Shown: positions 12,797 to 23,622 of the stretch, piece after piece
Layout: each line of letters begins with the position of its first letter
Position numbering within the stretch: position 1 is the stretch's first letter
Assembly: GCA_025766275.1 (NCBI GenBank)
Contig: JAFKAC010000001.1
Location: 3,906,001-3,970,000, forward strand
DNA from: Lactarius indigo
Lineage: Eukaryota; Basidiomycota; Agaricomycetes; Russulales; Russulaceae
Length of the DNA stretch: 64,000 bases
Direction of reading: 5' to 3'
Notes under the pieces: generated by a model
The model's input: only the letters and a program-made list of their open reading frames with translations
The model's database searches: none
Told to the model about the DNA's origin: nothing
Translations under genes and position numbers: made by a program

Positions 12797-14301
12797 ACGT
12801 TACGACCTAAGTTATTGCCCATGCTTTATTCTCTGACGACCCGCATTTCTGTAATTTGCACTCCCTCCCTCCCTGTGTATATCGTTCACCCCTACCCTTC
12901 CCACCCGCTCGAGAGTCTTCTGCTCCGTGGTTAGGCAGCTCACAAAAGCCATACCGAACTTTGTCAGCCTGTCCTGCTGTACCACTACGATGTGCCATAG
13001 CCGTGCTTGTACGTCATGATTCCGCAGACCATTTGTAATGGAAGGACTTGTCGTAAAAGTACCAGCAGTGCACACGCATCTCTGATGCCTCGTGTTCGCG
13101 GCGTGAGGCCTGTGAGGGCTACAATTTGAAGCAAGGTACCATTGAGGCAAGTCCTCTTCGATCGGGCACAATGATCGATCATCGAGGTGACGGCGGAACA
13201 TGACGCCCGTTCCTCTGTGCTTCTTCATCAAGGGGGTGGGTCCATCACACCAGCCAACAAAAAGGAAGCTACTATTCAACAGTTACTGTAGTACTGTACA
13301 ACCGATCAATTTTGTGACGGTGCACTCCGACGCCGGACATCTTGATCCTTATCACGAGCGGCACCAATATGCCTCACTCCCACGTCCCTGCGCCGGGGAG
13401 TCTTGATGTGGAGGTGGGAGTGATTCTTTTACTACCACTACCGGTAGAGGGCGAGAGACTCCGCAAACGTACGGAATCGATACGACGGAGCTCACTTTTC
13501 GGTACCGACTCAGTTCCGGGTTTAGCGCCGCGTTTGGACTAGTGATCATGGCGTCTGCAGACATGCTGGGCACAGGGTAAGTCTACGGTGCGTAGTAAGT
13601 TACTGTATGTACGGCATCTGTCAGCAGCACGCTCGCAGTTGCGGGATACCCGGTCGCGCCGCTTGTGTGCGGCAGGTACAGCAGTGTTCAAGTTGGCGTC
13701 ATCATTGTGATGTAGTGACCTTAGGCTGGTCTGAAGAGCTGCTGTATGATTACAGTAATAGGTTTGAGGGTCAACACATTGCGACAGACGAATTTGCAAT
13801 CGAACGCCTAGGCAGATGGTCAAAGGGGGGCCAGAATAGTCAGTTGCTTTGAGTTGACGAAGGAATCGGATTCGCTGCCAGAACTCGGAGATTGACACGG
13901 AAAGTGCTCTTTTAATCCTTTTACGAGCGTGCTTGGTAGCTTCGTCATAGTTCGTTGCTCCACTCCTGAGTTCGTCAGGGTACGTTCTCTGCTCTGTATC
14001 AGTGTACTGGCTATGAGAGCCCTGGTTGCAATGAGTCACCTACGTCATCCTGAGTTGTTCCGGGCCGTCCAAGCGTGGCTTTACAAGCGCAGTTAGCGTT
14101 TAGCTTTATCAGATCTCCGTGCCAGTGGTAGAGGGTAACTTCAGGCCCAGACTATGTCGTCAGCTGCAAAGTCGACATGTAATGGAACCCGATCAAAAAT
14201 CGCCTCACCCCCTCCTGATGATCCCTCCAGTAGACTCGTACTGCGACCCGCGCACATCAGTCAAAGAGGAGTTAAGTTCGAGCTGCTTGAAGACATGGAT
14301 C
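12797..14301. other. intergenic; contains the left part of a duplicated block
   Basis: No gene supported. From about 13920 onward the sequence resembles 22585 onward (shared ACGAGCGTGCTTGG-like start, TCGTCAGGGTACGTTCT, GAGCTGTTCC), so this stretch is the upstream flank of the tad1 duplication. Confidence 0.5.
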
Positions 14302-15856
14302 ATGCACCCCTCTACTGATGCCGCGATCAACAATGATGTCGTGACTGCCGTTCTTGCACAGTATGACTCGATACCCTGGACCCCACAACCCGGAAAGCAC
14401 ACCGTCCTTGCTAGCTTCGCGCTGCACGATCTACATTCCGGCCGCACGCAACTGCTCTCCCTCGGCGCAGGCGCAAAGTGCCTCCCGGCCGACCGTCTAC
14501 CCGTGCGCGGCGATTCCTTGCATGACTCTCACGCGGAGGTGATCGCGCGACGCGGTGCAGTGCGCTGGCTGCTCGAGGAGGCACAGCGCGCAGCTGCCCA
14601 CAGGCACCAGGACGCACGTGATTCTTCTTCCTCGGCGTCGGCGTCGGCGTCGGCATCGGTATGGCTCTCCGCGTGCGATGACCCGGAGGAGGACTGGTCG
14701 GCTCGTGTTCGCGCTCAGGGACGGCGTGCGTCCTCTGGATGTACGCGTCGACCGTGCCATGTGCGTTTCCCACCCTGATCGCGATCACATATAACTTACT
14801 TGTTTGTTGAAAGGCGGAGACGCGTCCATGGGCCTTCTTGCGTCAGCGCAAGACCCCAAAGTGGCCTGCTCGTATGGATGCTCATGCACTCGCACGTCCC
14901 GCCGCGCCGCCCGGTGCGCCCTCCCGGGGACGCGACGGCTACGCGCGCCTTGGCGTTCTGCGCACCAAGCCCGGGCGCGCGGATGCGCCCCCGCGTGCTC
15001 AGCATGTCGTGCAGCGATAAGATTGCCCGCTGGTCCGTACTTGGTATACAGGGCGCGCTCGCCAGCCTTGTCCTGCAGCCCGTGTATATTCATGCGATCG
15101 TTCTCGGCGAGGTGGACGAGGCTATGCAGGGCCCAGGTCCGCAAGGACTGCGAGCGGGCATTCCGCGAACGGCTCGGGCGGCTGGACGGCACGCTTGTTT
15201 TGTTTTGGTATGCATTACGCTGTGGCGTTGATGATGGCGCGCTTCCAGACCTCCCTTGCCCATACAGGGCCGTATGCCCCACAGGTTCACTTTACGGATG
15301 TCCCGTTCAAGCACTCGCGTTCCATGGTTTCTGTCACTAGCACCACTTCAAACGATGGTTAGTATTTGGCAGGCATCGCATCGTGAAACCCTTGGAGTGA
15401 CCGATTTGTGCAGCGCTTTGTTGGGTCGCCAACTGTGGGTGGGAAGTGCTTATCAATGGCCAGAAACGCGGAGTGCCGCCGAAGCATAAGCTCAATCGTA
15501 AATTTCGGTGCGGCGCTCTTTCTCGCGTACATTCTTGGCTTGTTCGGGACGCCCGGGCAGGCCGATGCTCTCAAAGATAGCCCTTTTCGAGCTTTCGCGT
15601 ACGACTCTGCAGTGTCCTTGGTCACGCGATGCCTCCGTACGTCTGTTATTTTACGTCTGCTCCATTCCCCACCTGTTTATCACGGGTGTTTCATAGTGAG
15701 AGTACTTCATATCACGCCACGAAACAGACGGCAAATACTTACCAAGCCGCGAAACGATCATTAATAAGTCCTGGCGCTCCGTTCGCAGGCTGGGTCGTTA
15801 GCGGTGAAGAGTGGGAGTCATTTGATACGCACGGGGAATGGCTAGGCATCGCCTAG
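14302..15856 (+). pseudogene. tad1: tRNA-specific adenosine deaminase (Tad1/ADAT1-like) with repeated frame breaks
   Basis: Family enzymes deaminate A37 of tRNA-Ala to inosine through a zinc-bound active site. Start used is the ATG at 14302 (MHPSTDAAINNDVVTAVLAQ), though the frame is open upstream. The catalytic motif HDSHAEVIARR is present at about 14520-14555. A 53-nt intron (14761-14813) splits the cysteine codon of the second motif, giving [13 protein letters not shown]. Downstream come [85 protein letters not shown] and the C-terminus APFAGWVVSGEEWESFD ending at 15856. These blocks are in the right order but need about six frame changes, near 14695, 14732, 14868, 14990, 15130 and 15267, each of the +1 kind. 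Catalytic residues are retained, so decay is recent or the breaks are sequence errors. A degenerate partial copy lies at 22590-23160. Confidence 0.75.
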
Positions 15857-18059
15857 ACTTCATTTACTATACCCCACAAGACCCCTAGAAAAGACCTAGG
15901 ACAGCATGGTATGTAGGGATGCCTGCAGCGGTAAATTCGATCTCCATGTGATTGGCGTGTATGCACGAATCCTCATCGTGGAGCCCTTCAGCGTCTCTGA
16001 CTCACGAACGTCTGATTTTTCTTATGATAGAAGAATGATTCCGATGCTATGCGTATGGAAATTACCGTTTTGCGGTCCGCAGCTGTGTCGAACACGTACA
16101 AAAATGAAAGTGCACTCGGTGGTAACGGAATCTGCTGCAAATGGCACGCCAACTCTCGTCCATCTCTGGTCACAAGTCCTGCAGCTGATGTCCCTATTTT
16201 CAACCCAGAGCCAATTTAAACCTTGTGTAGCAGGTCCAATAAAGTACAGTACACGGAGCGCGCACCTGCCAGTCTTCCAGTTGTTGGTTACTGGTGTCCC
16301 TGGTCTGGTCTGGTCTGGTCCACCTGGGTGCCGTAGGCCTAGCCAATCCACTCTTGTATGCAGCATCTTTGATCGCCGCCACGCTCGCACTCCGATCTTT
16401 ACTTGTCTATTTTCATTGGGTCCAGGCCAGGCCAAGTTAGCATAATGCACAGTATTGAGGCTTCGGTTGAGTGGGTCACGCGGGAGGCTCGGAAGGTACC
16501 GACGCCCTGTCAGCCAATGCCAATGCCGGGACATGGCTGCGCCTATCATCTGACCGCGTTCCATTCAGGAATGTTGCTATCTGCTCCACACGGGCGCCGC
16601 GCCTTTGTAACCACGAAGGTCCCCGCCCGAATGCCACATATGGGGTCTGTCCATAGAACCATCTGGTCGAATATCGCTCACTACCGAAGCATCGGAGAGT
16701 ATCAAGGGGCCCGCCAAAGTGTCCACCAAGCTACAGGTAAACTCTCTAGTAAACTTCCAGAACCAATAGTATCCGCCCGCCGAGCCAGTGGCGGGTTCCC
16801 AGCGCCAGTTCTGTGGCGCACTTTACGGGATTATCCCAAATGGAAAACACAGCCCGCGACTCCAATTTGCAGAAATGCCTTCTTTCTCAGTACTGTGAAC
16901 TCACGCCACCATCTTGGTTTTGTTGACATTGCTGTGATACACGTCAATTGGCGTCTTGACACGCACACTCACGATTGGGCCGCTTCCCTTTCCTTGTATT
17001 AGGGTTTATTTTCATTTATGTTTGCGGAAATCTCCTGTTTGAAGTGTCAGTTGCCAATAAGTGCGAGGGGGTGGACTTTTATTAAATTCATATTCTGAGA
17101 CATGTGAATACGAAGTCCACATAAGGAGGCACTAACCGAATCGTTATTTCCAGTCGAACTCCAATCTCACCAGGTATTTTTCGGGCCATACATGCCAGTT
17201 CCGCAATAAAGCTTACGGCAGAGTCGGACGCGTACGATAAGGATTTACTTTACAGTGGAGCATTGGCGCGGTCGGTTAGAGGCCAGTATGATATCAAACA
17301 ATGGCTGACGAATCATTTTCCTGACATCTCCCAACAGATAGTGCCTTAGAAATTGAAGTCTCGTCTTGTGTACATCGAACTTCTTTTCAAATGTTGAAGG
17401 AATTTTATGATAGTCCATGAGATGAAGAGTTCTTGCAACCCCGCATCATGTATGTGTTCCCCCGCTAACGATTTCTGTTCGATCAATAGCGTGAGTGCGT
17501 CCACTTCACATCTATAAATTCGAGCTGCCTCAGCTGATCCATGAGTAAAGACATTGAGTAAAGAGTGAGTTGGCCGTGCCATCCCGAGAACGTTAGATAA
17601 GGGCCTGTCTGGTGCAAAGAATCCAGGCCGCGAGTCGCAGAGTGATGATGCATCACCTTGGGTGGGGTAATGGCCCATGGAGCGACGCGTGTCCACTCCA
17701 AACCACCTAAATGCCTCTCAGCGCTCAGCCCTTGACTAGCTTGACTCTTCCCTTCTCGAAATTTGTCCCCGACATCGAACTTCGCGGGCACGTGATAGTG
17801 GTGACGCTTGTTCGTTCTCTACTGTAAATTGTGGCAGCGCCGGCGGTAGGGAAAACTCAGGTTCATGCGTCCATCGACAATCATGTCGTCCACACGGACA
17901 CACTAGAGTCTCCACACTGCTATCAGATTGTGTCAGGCTGCGATTAACAGCTTATTGAGATGAAATTGTGAGCAATTCCTACATTCAATTACGCCCTAAG
18001 TGTCGACATACCCATAACCCCCTCCAACTCCAATCACCTTCCTCTAGGAGGTACACAAT
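15857..18059. other. no supported gene
   Basis: About 2.2 kb between the tad1 and FunK1 relics. A four-fold TGGTC repeat lies at 16301-16320. Minus-strand frames at 17346-17791 look slightly protein-like but show no family pattern or consistent splicing. Confidence 0.4.
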
Positions 18060-20392
18060 CTGATACCACTCCAATAAAGAAGGAGATTAGTAATGCTAGT
18101 CCCCACTCACCCACCCCTGCGAAGACCAAGGCCTCGTCACGCTACAAAAACATGGCCTTTGGCCCATGTGAGATATCCGTTGAACCCATGCCCGTGGAAC
18201 AGTTCCTGTCAAATTTCGTGCCTCAAGCACCGAATACACGGCCAATAGCCACGATTACCTTCGTCACCCAACCGTGTCCCAAAACGAAAATGAATTTGCG
18301 AGTATTGCCACACTTGTAATTGTCCCCTTCCCATGCTTACTTGCGCCTCTTATAAGATTCAATTGATTGAGGACGCTGACTTTGTCCGAACCTAGAGTTC
18401 ATCAACACTACTCTTCAAATAGCGGCAAACCTGAAACCCGACATTACCATCTATTCTGGTACTTACCGCAACAAGCCATCGATTCACTCCAGGAGTCTAC
18501 CGGCGCTAAATTGGAGGGCAGTCGACTTGTGGACCGAGAATCAGAATAAGAAGGACAACGTATTTTGTGATACGGAGCAGATGGAGAGAGAGGCGGCGGC
18601 AAATCAAGACCTAAAAAGCCACATACGATGGACAAAAGGCACTTATCGAGTCAGCGGCCAGTTGATCGCCTACACCTCTGCCATTCATCGTTCTCAGTTT
18701 CGCACGTTCTCTTTCTCGGTGGTGCTCTTTGGTGAGACCGGTCACTTACTTCGCTGGGATCGCAGCGGCGTGATATACACCAAGCTGTTTCGACTGGTCC
18801 GCCGAACCCGACACCCTTTCGAATTCTTATGGAGGTTCAACTTCCTTTCTGACGTGAAACGTGGTTACGACACCACCGTCACCTCTGTCGGAGCTGATGA
18901 GGCCGAGGTGGCATCGTCTAAGCTAAAGACTTACCCAGGATTGGAGAAGGTTGCAAAGGCAGACTTTCATAAGTTCCTAGTTCGCGACGATCGCACCCCC
19001 GAGGGTCAGATTAAGTGCTGCATCGCACCAAGTGCCATTTAGGATAGCGAAGCGCTTTTCGGTCATTCCACCATTGGATACGTCGCTTACGACCTTGAAA
19101 CTACAAATCTGGTCTATTTGAAAGACTTTCTGGGCACTGAACGTGATGGGGTTCAAAAGGAGGGCGATGTGTATCGTGAGCTACAAGACGCGCAGGTCCC
19201 TACATCGCGAGATTGGTGCTCGCGGACGGCCGTCCCTATGTTGCCGGAATGTGGACATACTGATTCACCCGCTGTTCATGAAAGTATACGATTGGTGTCC
19301 AAGGTCAGTCTCGAGTTGATCCTTACGTACACTACCGACTCGTGTTGGAAACACTGGGGAGGCCGTTGAACATGTTCTGATCAACCCGGCAGCTGTGCGA
19401 AGTAATTCGAGATGGTATCACCAGTACGTGGGCACTGTTGACTTATCGCTGCTGCCAATACCGGGGAATCCGCCACAGCACATACAGAGGCGTAAGAGAG
19501 GGTTCAAATCCTTCACCAAGACGTGAGCGCCGGAAATATCCTGATTATGCCGCGACAGAGGGATCTTAATTGACTAGGTCCTGCCAAAGAAGGTGGTCAA
19601 GGATAGGAGTGGGAAGCAAAGATAACATTCACGCACGGTACGACATCACGTTAATATCCATTGCAGTTAATGTAATTTGGATTCAGGGAACGTGGTAACT
19701 CGTATCCATAGCGCGTTTACAAGATCCTTCGACCAGGCCCCATGAGGTATCCGACGACCTGGAGTCATTCTTTTGGGTACTCCCAGACCTGGTCGCAAAG
19801 TGCAAGGCTCCCGGGGAACTGTCAAAACATGCAAAATGTTTTTGACCAGGACGACGACTTAAATGATGATGGCATCATCAGGGGGGGGGCTCAGGAAAAC
19901 TTAATTTTCTGTCAGCCCGGGCCCCTTGGTCCCACGATCGTTCGCGGTATTGTTCAAACACCTTGCAAAGACATCATCGAGGAATTTCGTTCCCTCTTCA
20001 ACAATTTGTATTTCCACGTAGAACCGATCGTCGACACCATTACCCTCGATGCAATCGGACAATCGGACATCAGATCTCTAAAGGACCGAGATGAGCAAGT
20101 CCAAGATGCGCTCAAGAAACTTCAGTCTTCTGAAGTTGTATTGAGCATCAACAAACACTTGGCCTCTAGCTGGAATGTAGATGATGGCTGCAGTCTTTAC
20201 GAGGACGAGTTTCGTCCGGATCCTGCGGCGAGCAGAAAACGCCGAAAACGCAAGGCCGAAGACGACGGTGGGATAAATTTCAACGACAGGCGTCGAGGGC
20301 GGTTCCCACCCAGTTCAAGTTCGACACAGCCTGTCGCGATCGAGGGATATGCTCGGGCTTCAGGGACATCGATCTTCATTCGGATCGGGTAG
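18060..20392 (+). pseudogene. FunK1-type fungal protein kinase relic
   Basis: FunK1 kinases are an expanded family in agaricomycetes, usually of unknown substrate. The relic starts with MAFGPCEISVEPMPVEQFLS (about 18150) and then PDITIYSGTYRNK. The pre-kinase domain is open from 18527 to 19042 (SGQLIAYTSAIHRSQFRTFS, HLLRWDRSGVIYTKLFRL). Next come GYVAYDLETTNLVYLKDFLG, a catalytic loop HQDVSAGNILI at 19514-19546 (Gln for the usual Arg), then LID followed by TAG at 19575-19577 where the family has Trp, then GTW followed by TAA at 19696-19698 where Gln is usual, and HEVSDDLESFFWVL. The C-terminal tail (20010-20330) ends in a basic KRRKRK stretch. The motifs fall successively in three frames. Two stops plus frame changes make it non-functional. 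Confidence 0.75.
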
Positions 20393-22182
20393 TATAGCAG
20401 AACACGGCCCAGGGAGAACCAGTAGGATATATCGATTTTTCCCGACCCGTCTCTCTTTATGCAGTTGGAGGGCACAGAATGTACCCAGAGTGTACTTGTG
20501 GCCGAATACGGAATACATTTTTTTCTACAAATTAGGATGAGATCGGACTTGATATTAATTATCATGTCGCTCACCACCAATCTCGCCCGACCAAAGACAT
20601 CCGCCATAATCACCGTGCGCGTAATTTAATCTTCAGAGCGCAGCCTCGTGCTGTGCAACATTAACCTCGAAACGACGACCATCGGCAACCTCAAAACCTT
20701 GCTCAAAATGACAGTACGCGATGGTGAGGAAGGAGGAACCTACTTGTTCGCTCCGCTCGCTTACCCTGGGCCCTGGCCCGGTGCCCAATTCAAGGCCCAA
20801 ATTGCCATTCAGAGTCAGTATGCCTCAGTCACCGCTCGTAACGCGATTCCTGTGATAAATATCCTTACATTATTTCCGTTACCATACGTTTACGCCTAGA
20901 TAGTATCTCATGTCCATCTTGGTAAATACACAATGCGAGCAAACTTCGATGGCAATTCCCCCCCGGCTAGATCCAAGTTCCAGAATACGACTGCCCGGGC
21001 TGGTATACGTGCCAGGCTGAGGAGCGTGATGGGTCTTCCGTAACTGCGCGCTCGAGATCTGCAGTATGCCCCCTCAACCAGGGTAGCGAGTCACTATGGA
21101 CGCTGCACTTCTTCGTCGTCGAACAGAGCAGATAAATACATCGTTTCCTTCCTTGCTTAGGAAAGCCCACCCAAAGAAGCGAAATCAGTCAACTCCCTGT
21201 AGAGATAATCGGAGGTAGCTCGGGAAAACACACCTTGGGCACTTCGTTCGATTGCTCATGACCAGTAATCTAGCTGAACCTGGCTTGAGTGAGGGTCTTC
21301 TCTAAGAGAATAAAGTATGCGCTGCGCGCTGCGGAACTGAACCACTCGAAGACCGAGCTGAGTCAGTCCATCCCAGAATGGTTCTCAAAGAAAAGCGACG
21401 TCAACGTACCGAAGAATAAACGAGAAAATGCATACACTTATGAAGCCTTCTAGGTGGTCAGATCTAAGTTCTTTGTCGCCCATCATGTAAGCTCCACTGT
21501 CTGCAAGGACATGGTTCAGCGCATCTAGCTGTCAACGCAACACACCACCTAGATCGCCGCGACTTGGTGCATGAGTTGATTACCGAATAAACGCAGATGT
21601 CTAGACCCACAGAGATACTCGTTTCCAGAAGGAGTCGTTCAAAACAATACGACACGGTTTTTGGGAGATCCGAAAAAGTGGATGATCCCGTATTCTTCAA
21701 TCTCTGATTTCTCACCCTGGACGACTCGTTGGAGAGCGCGTCAATCTCCTAGTTGACAAGTGCATAGTTCTATGGGAGGAGAGAAGCGACGAGCTCGCCG
21801 AGGGCGATGGACGTGGACTCGAACATTGAGGAGAATTAGAAGTGAGAGCTCAGAGAGTAGGAATAAGAAGCAGGAAGTCAACGTCGTAGTCACATAGCTT
21901 TAAGAATAAGAGGTCGCGTGAGGGAGAAGTCGTAGGCGAAACCAGTCAGAAGAATCGGTTGGATCGAGAGCGCGAGGCGAGAGAAGCCGGTTTCTTAAGA
22001 CCGGACAAAGAGCAGAGGAAGAAAGGCAAATGAACTGTACAGAGTAGCTTGAGAAAGCCGAGTTCTTATATCTATTAGGAAACAACCTGATGCCTTGGAC
22101 AAGTCAAGAGCGAGCCCTGCGATAACGAATGACTCAGCCGATAGCGGCGAGGAGAAAAAGAGGAAGGAAGAGAGTCACGAAT
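20393..22182. other. no supported gene
   Basis: Nothing recognisable on either strand apart from short chance frames. Base composition becomes purine-rich from about 21760 onward (many GAGA-type runs) before the AT-rich element at 22183. Confidence 0.4.
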
Positions 22183-22400
22183 CATAACTCCAATCATTCA
22201 TGAATTATAAAAGTTATAAGCAAATCGAAATTATTATAACTAGTTATACCATGTCTGATAATAATTTATAATTTAGATAGCTCTTTGAATATTATTTTCA
22301 AACCGTTATACAAACAACGCTTGCAATTATCTTAAAACGGCTATTATAAGTCAAAATAATTATCATAAACTGGCTCAGTTATAACTTATAAACCACTCCA
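22183..22400. repeat. AT-rich MITE-like element
   Basis: A block of about 200 bp that is strikingly richer in A and T than its surroundings, crowded with TTATAA and GTTATA words. Its ends are imperfect inverted repeats: TTATAAAAGTTATAAG near 22205 against the reverse complement of AGTTATAACTTATAA near 22378. It has no coding capacity. The shape suggests a miniature inverted-repeat element, but no clear target duplication was identified. Confidence 0.35.
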
Positions 22401-22589
22401 GAATTTTGCGACGAAGACAGCTCGAATTTTGGAAGTCCGTCACTGTCTGTACTTAATTTGATTTCTGGATTCCGCTGGACGAATTGCTAGTTGAACGCCA
22501 AGGGACAACTGTATCGTGCTTCCGCTTTTTTTTACAAAAAAACAAAAAACACGGTTCACGTGGTTCAGAGGGCACCAGAATAGTCTACG

Positions 22590-23160
22590 AGCGTGCTTAG
22601 TAGTTTCGTCATAGCACCGCCGCTCTACTCAAGTAACTCAACCGTCAGGGTACGTTCTATGTTCTTCTGTACCAGCGTACTAAAACGAGAGCCTTTGCTG
22701 CAGTGGCTCAGGGTCATTCTGAGCTGTTCCAGGCCAGCCGCAGAGTTAACTTGCAAGTATAGAACTCGATCAAAATCGCATCGCCTCTTCCTGGTCTCTG
22801 CATCATAGACTCTCGTACTTTGAAGCGCAAACGGGAGACATGGGTCATGCAGCCCTCTACTGACACCACGACCATAAATGATGTCCGCTCTTGCACAGGA
22901 TCGTTGCTGCTCTAGACCCCGCAACCGGTTAATACCATATTCGCTGGCTTCGCGATGGGCGCATTCGGACCTCACGCGGGGTGATCGTGCGGTGTGGTGC
23001 GTCGAGGAGGCGCAACGCGCCACCACCAGCCCGGCATGTGGTCCCTCGTCGGCGTCGTCGGCGTCGCTCTCCGCGTGCGAGGACTCGGAGGACGGTTGGC
23101 CTATGTTCACGCTCTGGGATGGCTGCGTCTCTGAATGTACACGTCGACCGACTTCTTGTG
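22590..23160 (+). pseudogene. degenerate second copy of the tad1 5' region
   Basis: Resembles 13920-14760 along its length with many substitutions and deletions: TACGAGCGTGCTTAG, CGTCAGGGTACGTTCT, a GCAGCCCTCTACTGA segment matching the tad1 start region at 14302, then GGAGGCGCAACGCGCCA and GGCGTCGTCGGCGTCG matching the serine-rich stretch near 14630, and AATGTACACGTCGACCG matching 14736-14755. The HAE catalytic region is largely deleted and no long frame survives. Only the first half of the gene was copied or kept. Confidence 0.65.
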
Positions 23161-23622
23161 ACAGTGCAAAATCCCGATGAGATGACGAAAACCCAGAAAG
23201 AAAATATCCAAAGTGACCGTGGTAAGCGGGCATTATCACCACCTTGTGCTGCCCAGCGTCATCGCGTCATCTCCGAGTCCCATCACCAGATGCTCAATCA
23301 CCCTGAAGCACATCGCCATGCCGCCAGGACTTTGATAGTACCGTTACGGATTGAATTCAAACAAAAAACAAAAAAGATCCCTGAGTATATACACAGGACC
23401 CTACTGTGAGATGCTGCTCCAATCGCAACCGCCCCACAACTATGCCATAATTAAAACAACGACTATTTGAACACATGAGACCGGCGCAAAGCCGACAACA
23501 GGCGGTGTTTACGAGATAAGTGTCCGTGTACCTCCCCGGGCTTCGTCTCGTTCAACGCCGTTCTTCGATCGGGTATCCTCATAAATATATTTTACGAAAT
23601 AGCCTTACGCGACGTCTTCTAC
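23161..23622. other. short intergenic stretch between tad1 relic and GH16
   Basis: No gene seen. It lies downstream of the GH16 stop codon and probably contains its 3' UTR. Confidence 0.4.

Noticed and set aside
14119..14301. Longer N-terminus for tad1 from the ATG at 14119
   Set aside because: The extra 61 residues look non-coding and family members start near the STDAAINND block, so the ATG at 14302 was preferred.
16301..16320. Four copies of TGGTC
   Set aside because: Short tandem repeat without any context; no function can be argued.
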